Shown: positions 27,214 to 35,696 of the stretch, piece by piece
Position numbering within the stretch: the stretch's first letter is position 1
Layout of the letters: every line of letters begins with the position of its first letter
NCBI RefSeq assembly: GCF_002174305.1
Contig: NZ_MIJB01000031.1
Coordinates: 1 to 46,539, forward strand
Length of the DNA: 46,539 nt
Direction: 5' to 3'
Source of the DNA: Aeromicrobium sp. PE09-221
Lineage (GTDB): Bacteria; Actinomycetota; Actinomycetes; Propionibacteriales; Nocardioidaceae
Position numbers and translations under genes: made by a program
Notes under the pieces: model-generated
The model's input: the letters and a program-made list of their open reading frames with translations, nothing else
Told to the model about the DNA's origin: nothing
Databases searched by the model: none

Positions 27214-28943
27214 TGGCCGATTTCGCCGAACTCGGCTTGGACGACGCGATCGTCGACGTCGTCACGGGACTGGGCTATGAGACGCCCACCCCCATTCAAG
27301 AGAAGGCCATCCCAGCGCTGCTGACCGGCCGGGATGTCGTCGGCCTGGCGCAGACCGGCACCGGCAAGACCGCGGCCTTCGCGCTGCCCATCCTGCAGCG
27401 CCTCGACCCCTCGGCGAAGCAGACGCAGGCGCTAGTGCTCGCGCCGACCCGCGAGTTGGCGCTCCAGGTCTGCGAGGCCTTCGCTACCTACGCCGCCGCC
27501 ACCCCGGGTCTCCGGGTGCTGCCGGTGTACGGCGGGCAGAGCTATCAGTTCCAGATCTCCGGACTCAAGCGCGGTGCACATGTCGTGGTCGGCACTCCCG
27601 GCCGCGTCATCGACCACCTGGAACGTGGCACCCTCGACCTCTCGCATCTGGACGTCCTGGTGCTCGACGAGGCCGACGAGATGCTCAACATGGGCTTCGC
27701 CGAGGATGTCGAACGGATCCTCGCCGACACGCCCGAGTACAAGCAGGTCGCGCTGTTCTCGGCGACGATGCCGACGGCGATCCGCCGATTGGCCAAGCAG
27801 TACCTGCACGACCCGATGGACATCGCCACACCCCAGGCGCGTCAGTCGACCAGTTCGGTGCGCCAGCGCTGGATCGCGACCTCGCAGCACTACAAGCTCG
27901 ATGTGCTGACGCGACTCCTCGAGGTCGAGTCGGGTGACGCGATGATCATCTTCGTCCGCACCAAGCAGGCGACCGAGGAATTGGCCGAGAAGCTGCGCAG
28001 CCGCGGCTATCAGGCGGCGGCTCTCAACGGCGATCTCGCGCAGGCCCAGCGCGAGCGCACCGTCGGGGCGCTCAAATCCGGTGTGCTCGACATCGTCGTG
28101 GCGACGGATGTCGCGGCCCGCGGGCTGGACGTCGAGCGCATCAGCCATGTCGTCAACTACGACATCCCGCACGACACCGAGGCCTATGTCCACCGCATCG
28201 GTCGCACCGGCCGGGCGGGGCGCACAGGTGACGCGATCGTCTTCGTGACCCCGCGCGAACGGCGGATGCTCGGAGCGATCGAGAAGGTCTCGGGACAGCC
28301 GGTGGTCGAGATGTCGATCCCGACCGCCGATGAGGTCAACGCGCGCCGGGTGGACAAGTTCGCCAAGGAGATCACCTCCAGCATGGGCTCGCCGCAGTTC
28401 CATGCCTTCCGTGGCCTCGTCGAGCAGTTCGCGGTCGAGAACGGCGTGGAGATGATCGACATCGCCGCCGCGCTCGCGGTGATGGGCCACGATGGCGACG
28501 AGTTCTTCGTCTCCGGTGAGGTGCCCGGCCCCCACAAGCGCGGGCCCCGCGACCAGCGGGAGCCGCGCGAGGCCCGGGAGCCGAGGGCTCCGAAGGACGG
28601 ACGATCCGTCTACCGGATCGCGGTGGGCAAGAGGCACAAGGTCACCCCGGCGATGGTCGTCGGCGCCATGGCGAACGAGGGTGGTCTGAGGCGCTCGGAC
28701 TTCGGCAAGATCACGATCGGCATGGACCACACGCTCGTGGAGCTGCCCCCGGATCTGCCCGGTGAGGTGTTCGATGCGCTGAGCGACACTCGGATCTCCG
28801 GACGGCGCATCGACTTGCGCCGCGACGAGGGCCGTCCCGGCGGCTACCGGAGCGACAAAGGCGGACCGCGCAAGGGTGCTGCGTACAAGGGCGGCAAGGG
28901 TCGAGGAGGCAAGCCGCCGCATCGCAAGGGCCCCCGCACGTAG
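27213..28943 (+). CDS. deaD: DEAD-box RNA helicase (DeaD/CsdA-like)
   Basis: A 576-residue ATP-dependent RNA helicase. Q motif region (PTPIQEKAIP), motif I AQTGTGKT (46-53), PTRELA, TPGR, motif II DEAD (152-155), SAT, and motif VI HRIGRTGRAG. C-terminal extension: a DbpA/CsdA-type RNA-binding domain (YRIAVGKRHKVTPAMVVGAMANEGG) followed by an Arg/Gly/Lys-rich tail. Likely acts in ribosome assembly and RNA turnover. Translationally coupled to ygfZ by a one-base overlap. Confidence 0.95.
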   Translation: MADFAELGLDDAIVDVVTGLGYETPTPIQEKAIPALLTGRDVVGLAQTGTGKTAAFALPILQRLDPSAKQTQALVLAPTRELALQVCEAFATYAAATPGLRVLPVYGGQSYQFQISGLKRGAHVVVGTPGRVIDHLERGTLDLSHLDVLVLDEADEMLNMGFAEDVERILADTPEYKQVALFSATMPTAIRRLAKQYLHDPMDIATPQARQSTSSVRQRWIATSQHYKLDVLTRLLEVESGDAMIIFVRTKQATEELAEKLRSRGYQAAALNGDLAQAQRERTVGALKSGVLDIVVATDVAARGLDVERISHVVNYDIPHDTEAYVHRIGRTGRAGRTGDAIVFVTPRERRMLGAIEKVSGQPVVEMSIPTADEVNARRVDKFAKEITSSMGSPQFHAFRGLVEQFAVENGVEMIDIAAALAVMGHDGDEFFVSGEVPGPHKRGPRDQREPREAREPRAPKDGRSVYRIAVGKRHKVTPAMVVGAMANEGGLRRSDFGKITIGMDHTLVELPPDLPGEVFDALSDTRISGRRIDLRRDEGRPGGYRSDKGGPRKGAAYKGGKGRGGKPPHRKGPRT

Positions 28944-29017
28944 TCCGCGATCGGTCCGCACCGCCGCGCAACGATGTCACTCGAGCAGGACGACGGTTGC
29001 GATCGGGCGCCACGCCC

Positions 29018-29023
29018 TAGACT
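29018..29023 (+). promoter_or_regulatory. Leaderless -10 box for manA
   Basis: TAGACT, 6-base spacer, GTG 29030. Confidence 0.55.
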
Positions 29024-29029
29024 GGACGG

Positions 29030-30214
29030 GTGTTCGTCCTCGACAACGCCGTACGGCATTACGACTGGGGTAGCTTCGACGAGATCCCGCGATTCGTCGG
29101 TGCCGGACGCCCCGATGAGCCGGTCGCCGAGGTCTGGATGGGCACCCACCCCATGGACCCGTCATCGGTCACACTGCCCGATGGATCCAGGCGCCGCCTC
29201 GACGAGGTGGTAGGGGAGCTTCCCTTCCTGCTGAAGCTCCTCTCGGCGCGTCGCCCCCTGTCGCTGCAGGTGCACCCGGACCGGGAGCGGGCGCGGCGGG
29301 GATTCGAGCGGGAGAACGCGCTCGGCATCGCCCTCGACGCTCCTGAGCGCACCTATAAGGACCCGAATCACAAACCGGAGATGGTCTACGCGCTGTCGAC
29401 CTTCGACACGGTGGTCGGCTTCCGGCCCACCGCGGAGATCCTGCGGGTGCTCGCTCCGATCGAGGCACCCCTGGCGCAATGGATGCACGATGGGCTGCGG
29501 GCGAATCCGGGATTCGCCGGCATCGTACGTCTCGTGGAATCGCTGCTCGCCGAGTCGATCGATCCTCAGCAGATCGATCAGGTCGTGCAATGCTGCCGCG
29601 ATCTGCTCGACCAGGGGCTCGACATCAAGCGGGCCTATGCGACCGCTCTGTTGATCCGTCAGGACTTCCCCAACGACCCGGGGGTCGTCATCTCCTTGCT
29701 GTTGAACCGCCTCACACTGCAGCCGGGCGAGGCCGCCTTCCTCGACACGGGGGTCGTGCACGCCCATCTGCGCGGAATGTGTCTCGAGGTCATGGCGACC
29801 TCGGACAATGTCCTTCGGGCGGGCCTCACGAGCAAGCATCTGGACACCCGGGGGCTGGTGGACTGCCTCGATGCCGGCATGTCGCGGCTGGCGCGGGTCA
29901 CGCCCGATACCCTCGGCTTCACGACCGAGGTCTACGATCCCGGTGTCGGGGACTTCGCCCTCGCGGTGACGCAGTGCTCTCGTGGTGAGCCGGAAGGCGT
30001 GCGGCTCATCGATGCGCCCCAGCGCATCGTGGTGTGCACCGGCGGTGAGGTCGAGTTGGTGAACTCCTTCGATGAGCGGCTCAAGCTGACCCGCGGCGAT
30101 GCCGTGTACGCCGGAGCCGTGGACGGGGAGCTCACCGTCCACGGGACGGGTGAGATCGCCGAGGCCTATGCTCCGCAGGATCGCGCGGCCAGCCGCCTCG
30201 TCGATCTCATCTGA
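29030..30214 (+). CDS. manA: Mannose-6-phosphate isomerase, class I
   Basis: A 394-residue zinc enzyme interconverting fructose-6-phosphate and mannose-6-phosphate, feeding GDP-mannose and glycan synthesis. Cupin signatures: LQVHPDRERARRGF (zinc-binding His), DPNHKPEMVYAL, PGEAAFLDTGVVHAHLRGMCLEVMATSDNVLRAG. Starts at GTG 29030 in a leaderless arrangement. Faces manC (mannose-1-phosphate guanylyltransferase) tail to tail, with repeat block B between. Confidence 0.95.
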   Translation: MFVLDNAVRHYDWGSFDEIPRFVGAGRPDEPVAEVWMGTHPMDPSSVTLPDGSRRRLDEVVGELPFLLKLLSARRPLSLQVHPDRERARRGFERENALGIALDAPERTYKDPNHKPEMVYALSTFDTVVGFRPTAEILRVLAPIEAPLAQWMHDGLRANPGFAGIVRLVESLLAESIDPQQIDQVVQCCRDLLDQGLDIKRAYATALLIRQDFPNDPGVVISLLLNRLTLQPGEAAFLDTGVVHAHLRGMCLEVMATSDNVLRAGLTSKHLDTRGLVDCLDAGMSRLARVTPDTLGFTTEVYDPGVGDFALAVTQCSRGEPEGVRLIDAPQRIVVCTGGEVELVNSFDERLKLTRGDAVYAGAVDGELTVHGTGEIAEAYAPQDRAASRLVDLI

Positions 30215-30216
30215 CC

Positions 30217-30335
30217 GGGGCGGTGACCTACGCACCCCTCGCCTCGGTGGGGCGGTGAGCTAGGCACGTCTGGTCTCGGTGGGTGGTGGGTTACGCACCT
30301 CTCGACGTCCTCGAGAGGTGCGTAATCCACCACCC
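30217..30335. repeat. Intergenic repeat block B: three direct units and one inverted unit, ending in a 25-bp hairpin
   Basis: GGGCGGTG-type cores start at 30218, 30250 and 30281 (variant GGGTGGTG), i.e. periods of 32 and 31. Unit three pairs with an inverted copy: stem 30281-30305 with 30311-30335, one mismatch, 5-base loop. Sits between the converging manA and manC stops, so the hairpin probably terminates transcription on both sides. Confidence 0.9.
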
Positions 30336-30359
30336 AGGGGAGTCAGCCGGTCGGGTGGG

Positions 30360-31403
30360 TCAGAGCAGGTCGGTGCGACCGCGCTCTCGCCATCGCCCCG
30401 GGACTGCCTTGACGTCTTGGGCCGCGGCCCGCGTGGTGACGAGGACGGCGTCGGGGGTGACCGCGACGATGACGTCGTCGAGGCCCACGACCGACACCGT
30501 CTGCTCCGTCGTGCTGGCGACGAAGCCGGCGGCATCGACCCAGACCGCATCGGCAGACGGAGACTTCGCGGCCAGCGCGGCGAAATCTCCGAGATCGGTC
30601 CAGTCGAAGGCGCCCGGCACGACCGCCACTCCGCCGTCGAGCGACACGGGCTCGGCGATGGCGTGGTCGATCGCTATCGAGGTCAGTCGCGGCCAGTGCT
30701 CCGCGAGGGCGGCCTCCCGTCCGGGGGTGTCCCATGCCTCGGCGATCGCCAGCAGTCCGGCGTGCATCGTGGGCTGCAGTCGGGCGAGGTGCTCCAGCAG
30801 TACAGACGCCCGGACCACGAACATGCCGGCATTCCAGGAGTAGGTGCCGGCGGCGAGGTATCCGCGCGCCGTCTCGAGATCGGGCTTCTCCACGAACCGG
30901 TTCACGCTCCTCGCGGTCGCGAAAGCATCGAGTCGGTCGCCACCGTCGATATAGCCGAAGGCGGTCGACGGGGTCAGCGGGGTGAGACCGATCGTCACGA
31001 CCTTGCCGGTCTCGGCGACTCTCACCGCCTCGCGTACCGCGGCGGTGAACCCCGCGATGTCGTCGATCACGTGATCGGCCGCGAACGATCCGATGATCGC
31101 GTCGGGGTCACGTCGCGCGATGATCGCGGCGGCCAGGCCGATCGCGGGCATCGAGTCGCGGGGGCTGGGCTCGGCCAGCACCTCGACATCGGGGAGCTGC
31201 TCGGCGACGGCGGACTCGTGCGCTCGCCCGGTGACGACGTGCACGCCCGCCGCCAGACCGTCCAGGCGGTCCGCCGTCTGCTGCAGCAGCGAACGGCCCG
31301 TGCCGGTGAGGTCCAGGAGGAACTTCGGGTGACCGGCGCGGGAGAGCGGCCAGAGCCGGGTTCCGGCGCCCCCCGCGGGGATGATCGCGTGCAGTTCGTC
31401 CAT
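30360..31403 (-). CDS. manC: Mannose-1-phosphate guanylyltransferase
   Basis: A 347-residue nucleotidyltransferase making GDP-mannose from GTP and mannose-1-phosphate. N-terminal signature HAIIPAGGAGTRLWPLSR with PKFLL, then SFAADHVI (metal-binding), GYIDGGD, and FVEKPDLETARGYLAAGTYSWNAGMFV, which define the class. There is no C-terminal phosphomannose-isomerase domain; that activity is the separate manA facing it. Start ATG 31403, 6 bases after TAGTCT. Confidence 0.95.
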   Translation of the reverse strand: MDELHAIIPAGGAGTRLWPLSRAGHPKFLLDLTGTGRSLLQQTADRLDGLAAGVHVVTGRAHESAVAEQLPDVEVLAEPSPRDSMPAIGLAAAIIARRDPDAIIGSFAADHVIDDIAGFTAAVREAVRVAETGKVVTIGLTPLTPSTAFGYIDGGDRLDAFATARSVNRFVEKPDLETARGYLAAGTYSWNAGMFVVRASVLLEHLARLQPTMHAGLLAIAEAWDTPGREAALAEHWPRLTSIAIDHAIAEPVSLDGGVAVVPGAFDWTDLGDFAALAAKSPSADAVWVDAAGFVASTTEQTVSVVGLDDVIVAVTPDAVLVTTRAAAQDVKAVPGRWRERGRTDLL

Positions 31404-31409
31404 GCCGGG

Positions 31410-31415
31410 AGACTA
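31410..31415 (-). promoter_or_regulatory. Leaderless -10 box for manC
   Basis: TAGTCT, 6-base spacer, ATG 31403. Confidence 0.55.
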
Positions 31416-31450
31416 CCGGTGGCCGACAGAACGGCTGAGCCGCAGGACAC

Positions 31451-31456
31451 TAGGGT
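31451..31456 (+). promoter_or_regulatory. Leaderless -10 box for asparaginase
   Basis: TAGGGT, 6-base spacer, ATG 31463. Confidence 0.6.
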
Positions 31457-31462
31457 GGCGGC

Positions 31463-32392
31463 ATGGACGTCATCGCGGAGGTCGAACGGTCTGGATTGGT
31501 GGAGAGCCGGCACCGGGGTGTAGCCGTGCGGGTCGACGCTGAAGGCGCCGTCATCTGGGCACTCGGCGACCCCGACACCATCACCTACCCCAGATCGGCC
31601 AACAAGCCCTTCCAGGCTGTCGCGATGCTGCGTGCCGGGCTGCCGCTGGTGGGCGAGCAGCTCGCGATCGCCAGCGCGAGCCACTCCGCGGAGCCGTTCC
31701 ATCTCCAGACGGTACGTGCCATGCTCGCCGATGCGGGGCTGACCGAGGAAGCATTGCAGACGCCCCCGTCCTATCCCGTCGATCCGAAGGAGCACGCCGC
31801 GATCCTGCGCGCGGGCGAGGGGCGGCTGCCCATCCGGCACGACTGCTCGGGCAAGCACGCGGCCATGCTCCGGACCTGCGTGGAGCGCGGCTGGGACCCG
31901 GGGAGCTATCTCGAGCCGGACCATCCGCTGCAGGTCGCGATCACGGAGACCTTCACCGAGCTCATCGGGGCCCGGCCGGCCCGGATCGGCATCGATGGTT
32001 GCGGAGCGCCGCAGCACGCCACCAGCATGCGCCATCTCGCGATGGGGATCGCGCGGATCGCCGCCGCGCCCGAGGACTCCGAGGAGGGTCGGCTGCGGCG
32101 GGCGATGCTCGACCATCCGACCTTCGTGAGCGGCACCCGTCGCCCGGAGCTGCGGTTCATGACCGAGCTGCCGGGGGTCATCGCCAAGTCCGGTGCCGAG
32201 GCCCTGTTCGTGGTCGGGCTGCCGGACTCCACGGCGATCGCCGTGAAGATCGAGGACGGAGCCGACCGGCCGCTGTATGCCGTCGCCGGGCGAGCGGTGC
32301 AGCTCGCCGGCTGGGAGGCCGAGGTCCTGACGGAGCGTCCGCGCGTCCTCGGCGGCGGTGAGACGGTGGGCGCCCTACACGTCGCCTTCTGA
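31463..32392 (+). CDS. Asparaginase of the Rhizobium-type (asparaginase II) family
   Basis: A 309-residue protein. Segments VESRHRGVAVRVDAEG, PRSANKPFQAVAML, ASASHSAEPFH, IRHDCSGKHAAML and GIDGCGAPQHATSM are characteristic of this serine-hydrolase-like asparaginase family, unrelated in sequence to E. coli AnsA/AnsB. It would hydrolyse L-asparagine to aspartate and ammonia in the cytoplasm, as no signal peptide is seen. Leaderless-type start. Converges with the P-type-ATPase-like gene over a 33-bp gap with no clear hairpin. Confidence 0.9.
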   Translation: MDVIAEVERSGLVESRHRGVAVRVDAEGAVIWALGDPDTITYPRSANKPFQAVAMLRAGLPLVGEQLAIASASHSAEPFHLQTVRAMLADAGLTEEALQTPPSYPVDPKEHAAILRAGEGRLPIRHDCSGKHAAMLRTCVERGWDPGSYLEPDHPLQVAITETFTELIGARPARIGIDGCGAPQHATSMRHLAMGIARIAAAPEDSEEGRLRRAMLDHPTFVSGTRRPELRFMTELPGVIAKSGAEALFVVGLPDSTAIAVKIEDGADRPLYAVAGRAVQLAGWEAEVLTERPRVLGGGETVGALHVAF

Positions 32393-32425
32393 CGGCCCTT
32401 CGGCGATGGGCGGGGAGTGGTCCCG

Positions 32426-33355
32426 TCAACCGCCACGGATGACGGCTAACGAGGGCGCGGTCGCCACGACGAGTCCGGCGGTGATACTGCCGATCAGAGC
32501 GAGCCTCCTGCCGCGTCGGATCCGTGCCGGAAGGTCACGCGCGAGGGCGTAGGCCTCGGCGACGAGGCGGAGATCGGCGGGGCCGTCGGGAAGAGGCAGG
32601 ACGGCGGCATGGACCCCCGCGGCGTTGAGCTCCGCCGAGACCTCCTCCGGCGAGCTCTGTGCCCGGACATCGTCGATACCCACATGGGCCGCGACATGCT
32701 CGGCCTTCTCGCGTGTGGTCCGGGTGGCGAGGGTGCAGCCGATGCCGAGTTCACGGAGCCGCTGCACCCCCGGCGCCGCGGAGTCGGCGATCTCGTCGAC
32801 GAGCCGGATCAGCCCGAGCGGACGGTCGTCGACCTCGACTGCCACGGTCGTCGATATCGGATCGGTCGCGGTGTCGATGCCGATCCATCGGGGCGCGCCG
32901 ACCCGCACCGGATGCTTGTCGACGATGCCGCTGATGCCCACGGCGGAGTCCTCGAAGACATCGGTCACCCGTCCGCGGGTCGAGAGTCGCGCGATCGCCC
33001 GGCCGACCCGGTGGGTGGCATGGTGCTCCAATGCCCCGGCGAACCAGCGGAGGTCCCGCTCGTGTCCGGCGCGCAGCGATTGCACTTCGTCGACCCGCAT
33101 GCCGGTCACGAGGTAACCGTCTCGATCCATCACCAGCCGCTCGATCCAGGGATCGGGGGGGAGATCGAGTCCTCGCTTGGCTGCGGCACGGCTGAGTGAT
33201 CGCCGGGCACCGCGCGCCCCGAGGTCGAAGGCAGCCGGAGCGGTGACGACGAGGGTGCCGACCGCGGCGATCAGAGCCCACAGCGGTCCGTCCTGGATCC
33301 ACCAGACAGCGAGAACGACGGCGCCCACCCCGACCCAGAGCACACGTCCGATCAC
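32426..33355 (-). CDS. Degenerate P-type-ATPase-like membrane protein (probable pseudo-pump)
   Basis: A 309-residue protein: two N-terminal helices (about 4-20 and 25-42), a soluble core, and a C-terminal helix (about 285-305). The core follows a heavy-metal P-type ATPase P/N domain but with altered catalytic motifs: DKTGTLT is DRDGYLVTG (Asp77), the HP region is HHATHRVGRAIA, then GISGIVDKHPVRVGAPRW, the TGD motif is ATRTT, and GDGxND is LPDGPAD. No actuator (TGE) domain, no CPx helix, no metal-binding domain, and under half the usual length. The ancestry is inference; function unknown. GTG 33355 overlaps the PucR stop (GTGA), so the two are translated together. Confidence 0.7.
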   Translation of the reverse strand: MIGRVLWVGVGAVVLAVWWIQDGPLWALIAAVGTLVVTAPAAFDLGARGARRSLSRAAAKRGLDLPPDPWIERLVMDRDGYLVTGMRVDEVQSLRAGHERDLRWFAGALEHHATHRVGRAIARLSTRGRVTDVFEDSAVGISGIVDKHPVRVGAPRWIGIDTATDPISTTVAVEVDDRPLGLIRLVDEIADSAAPGVQRLRELGIGCTLATRTTREKAEHVAAHVGIDDVRAQSSPEEVSAELNAAGVHAAVLPLPDGPADLRLVAEAYALARDLPARIRRGRRLALIGSITAGLVVATAPSLAVIRGG

Positions 33356-34659
33356 GGGGTCTCCTCGGCGTGGAACCGTTCGAAGTCGCGCTGGTCCCCG
33401 GCCTTCCAGAGAGGGACGCTCGCCTTGAGCAGCATGGTGATCTGCACGATGAACTCCGGTTCGTGGAGGTCATCGCCGAAGATCTCGTTGATGCGCTTCC
33501 ATCGGTAGCGGATGGTCTGCGGATGCACGCCCAGTCGTGCGGCGATCGCCGGAGCGCTGTCGCGGGTCTCGAGCCAGGCGAGCAGCGTCTCGGAAAGAAT
33601 CTCGCGGGAGTTGGGGGTCTCGGCCAGGAGGGGCCGCAGCAGCTCCTGGACCATGCCGCGCCGCAGCGCGGGCTCGGCGCCGAGCCAGAGTTGGGTGCGG
33701 TGCTGGGCGCAGTCGATCACGGGATGGTCCGCGATGACACCGGCCGTGTGGAGCTGGATCGCCCGGGTGCTCCAGCGGTGGGCATCGGGTACGTCGTGGC
33801 GTTCCACGGGCCAGCTGAAGGCGATGACGATGCCGGGTGCCGCGATCTCGTCGAGTCGTCGGCGGAGCTCGTCGGCATCGTGCTCGGCGCAGACCAGGTC
33901 GACGGCACGCGCGCTGGAGCGTTGCAGCACATCCCCGGGCAGTTCGGGGAGTGTGAGTGGTTGTTCGAGGGAGATCGCCCGGATCGCCCACACGATGAAG
34001 CGTTCGGGTACCGGCCAGCGGGCCTGCGCGGCGAGTCCGCCGATATCGGGCAGGCCCGGGTCGATCAGCATGTCGAGGAGACGGACGCGATTGCGGTCCT
34101 GATCGCGTTCGAGCACATCGTGGGCCGCCTGCCAGCCGATCACCGCCTGCTCGGAGAGATGGTCGATATAGGCGAGTAGAGCATCGCCGAGCACGCCGAG
34201 GGCCTCGGCGCTCAACTGATTCTCGACGGCGAAGCTGCGCAGGTAGTCCCAGGCACGCTCACGGGCGATGCGATGCGATGCCCGCATCGCGGTGAGGTCG
34301 TGTCCGTCGAGGGCCTCGCCGTATCCCATCTTGCGGAAGAGATCGTCGACGCGGTCGCCCGCGCCACCGTTGCCTTCAGCCAGATCGAGGAAGTGGCTGA
34401 CCGCTCCGTTGACCGCCACCATGATGAGCCGGTGGCGTCGTCCCTGCGAGGGACCCGCGAAGGCCGGCACCCCCGCTTGGATCTCACTCGTGATCCGCGT
34501 GACGAGCTCGGGTATTCGAGGGCGGAAGAGGGGAACGAAGGTGCGAGCGAGTCCGCGGAGATTGCCGTCCTCGCGGAGCGCGGTCATGAGGACGCGCCAT
34601 CGGCTCGACGACGTGATGCGGCGCTCATGATCTCCCTTGCTCAACGTGCCGGGCCTCAC
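33352..34659 (-). CDS. PucR-type helix-turn-helix regulator
   Basis: About 435 residues. The C-terminal HTH (LLAWLETRDSAPAIAARLGVHPQTIRYRWKRINEIFG) is the PucR C-terminal domain; upstream is a long helical and GGDEF-like (CdaR-type) region, AFSWPVERHDVP to VIDCAQHRTQLWLG. Such regulators respond to metabolites in purine, sugar-acid or amino-acid use; the ligand here is unknown. Start uncertain: GTG 34659 is chosen, ATG 34587 is the next possibility, and neither has a strong ribosome site. Coupled to the pseudo-ATPase gene. A 16-bp palindrome about 195 bases upstream is a possible binding site. Confidence 0.82.
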   Translation of the reverse strand: MRPGTLSKGDHERRITSSSRWRVLMTALREDGNLRGLARTFVPLFRPRIPELVTRITSEIQAGVPAFAGPSQGRRHRLIMVAVNGAVSHFLDLAEGNGGAGDRVDDLFRKMGYGEALDGHDLTAMRASHRIARERAWDYLRSFAVENQLSAEALGVLGDALLAYIDHLSEQAVIGWQAAHDVLERDQDRNRVRLLDMLIDPGLPDIGGLAAQARWPVPERFIVWAIRAISLEQPLTLPELPGDVLQRSSARAVDLVCAEHDADELRRRLDEIAAPGIVIAFSWPVERHDVPDAHRWSTRAIQLHTAGVIADHPVIDCAQHRTQLWLGAEPALRRGMVQELLRPLLAETPNSREILSETLLAWLETRDSAPAIAARLGVHPQTIRYRWKRINEIFGDDLHEPEFIVQITMLLKASVPLWKAGDQRDFERFHAEETP

Positions 34660-34702
34660 ATTCTCGCCGGACCACCAGCCGACGCGCAAGCAGCTGCTGA
34701 AG

Positions 34703-34754
34703 ATCGCGGAGTGGCCAGTAGGGAGTGGGAGGGAGTAACTGGCCACTCCGCGAT
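34703..34754. repeat. Perfect 17-bp inverted repeat
   Basis: Arms ATCGCGGAGTGGCCAGT (34703-34719) and its reverse complement (34738-34754) around an 18-base purine-rich loop (AGGGAGTGGGAGGGAGTA). It lies between two divergent genes, so it is not an ordinary terminator. Confidence 0.85.
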
Positions 34755-34851
34755 TCACGGGCCGAGTCATGAGGGAGGAGTGACCCGACATCGTCCAGTG
34801 CAGCACGTGTCGCCGATCTGAGCCACCGGCTCGGAGGAAAAAGTGGAAAAC

Positions 34852-34867
34852 TCGGATGATCATCCGA
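34852..34867. promoter_or_regulatory. 16-bp palindrome, possible operator
   Basis: TCGGATGATCATCCGA is a perfect palindrome in the divergent pucR-cobU region, 131 bases before cobU. A dimeric regulator site is plausible; PucR is the nearest candidate. Confidence 0.5.
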
Positions 34868-34997
34868 AAAGTCGGCGGTCCGATCGCGATCTTTGTACGA
34901 GAGTGAGGGTTCATCCCCGCTCGGACCGCGGGCATCGGCTGTCCATGATGTACTGCTGATGGCGCTCGTGAGCGCTGCACGGGTGGAGGAGGTCACC

Positions 34998-35528
34998 GTG
35001 AAGTCACTGGTCACCGGGGGTGTGCGCTCGGGCAAGTCCTTCCACGCGGAGTCGCTCGTCGTGGCCGAACCCCATGTCACGTATATCGCGCCCGGGCGTG
35101 AGGCCGATCCTGCTGCCGACCCGTCCCATGCGGCGCGGGTCGTCGAGCATCAGGCGCGTCGTCCGTCGAGCTGGGTGACGGTGGAGTCCCATGGTCTGGC
35201 CGATGCCGTCTGCGCCGCCGAGGGAGCCGTCATCGTCGACTGCGTCGGCGACTGGGTGCAATGGCTCATCGGTGAGCTGGACGGCTGGGATGCCACTCGC
35301 GAGGAGTGGGAGCCGCGCTTCATGCAGCAGGTCGAGACGGTGGCCGAGGCGGTCGCGGCCCGCCGCGACACCGTGGTGCTGGTGACGCAGGAGGTCGGCA
35401 TGGGCGCGGTGACCGATGACTGGAGGGCCCGGTTGTTCCGCGATCTCCTCGGATTCGCCAATCAGCGCCTGGCGATGGAATGCGACGAGGTCCTCCTCGT
35501 GGTCGCCGGCCGAGTGCTGAGGCTGTGA
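34998..35528 (+). CDS. cobU: CobU, adenosylcobinamide kinase / guanylyltransferase
   Basis: A 176-residue enzyme that phosphorylates adenosylcobinamide and then guanylylates it in the nucleotide-loop pathway of cobalamin synthesis. P-loop GGVRSGKS (7-14), VDCVGDWVQWL, VTQEVGMGAVTDD, and the C-terminal FANQRLAMECDEVLLVVAGRVLRL, all fitting CobU. Start GTG 34998, preceded by GGAGGAGG at 5-base spacing; upstream in-frame ATGs lack this. Converges with cobS, the next enzyme of the pathway, instead of sharing an operon with it. Confidence 0.93.
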   Translation: MKSLVTGGVRSGKSFHAESLVVAEPHVTYIAPGREADPAADPSHAARVVEHQARRPSSWVTVESHGLADAVCAAEGAVIVDCVGDWVQWLIGELDGWDATREEWEPRFMQQVETVAEAVAARRDTVVLVTQEVGMGAVTDDWRARLFRDLLGFANQRLAMECDEVLLVVAGRVLRL

Positions 35529-35585
35529 GCGGCGTGGCCTGGATACACGGTCCGCGGTGCGGTATCGACGGGGATGCGCATCTGT

Positions 35586-35601
35586 GGTCGCTATAGCGAC
35601 C
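35586..35601. repeat. 16-bp palindrome after cobU
   Basis: GGTCGCTATAGCGACC, perfect. Close to the cobU stop in the convergent cobU-cobS gap; may be part of the termination region or a protein site. Confidence 0.5.
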
Positions 35602-35635
35602 GCGAAAGCACATCGTGCGTGGGTCCGAGGGCCGA

Positions 35636-35685
35636 GGTGAGCTATCCCGCAATTGAGCACTGAAGTGCGGAAGAGCTCACCGCCC
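35636..35685. repeat. Intergenic repeat block E: GGGCGGTGA-family hairpin between cobU and cobS
   Basis: Stem 35636-35651 with 35666-35681 (GGTGAGCT...CCGCA with TGCGG...AGCTCACC, two mismatches). The right arm continues into TCACCGCCC (35677-35685), the inverted family core. Lies between convergent stops and probably serves as bidirectional terminator. Confidence 0.7.
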
Positions 35686-35696
35686 ACGACGGGGGA

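Larger units (their letters stand above)
34660..34997. other. 338-bp intergenic region between pucR and cobU
   Basis: Holds a perfect 17-bp hairpin (34703-34754) and a 16-bp palindrome (34852-34867). I looked for a cobalamin riboswitch ahead of cobU and did not find the conserved B12-box pattern. No convincing ORF or leaderless box. Confidence 0.6.

Noticed and set aside
20393..30335. Insertion-sequence ends or attachment sites for the GGGCGGTGA repeats
   Set aside because: No transposase or integrase gene and no target-site duplication is visible near any copy.
34760..34997. Cobalamin riboswitch upstream of cobU
   Set aside because: The expected B12-box and the conserved core pairings are not found; only a short GAGCC-ACC-GGCTC stem is present.
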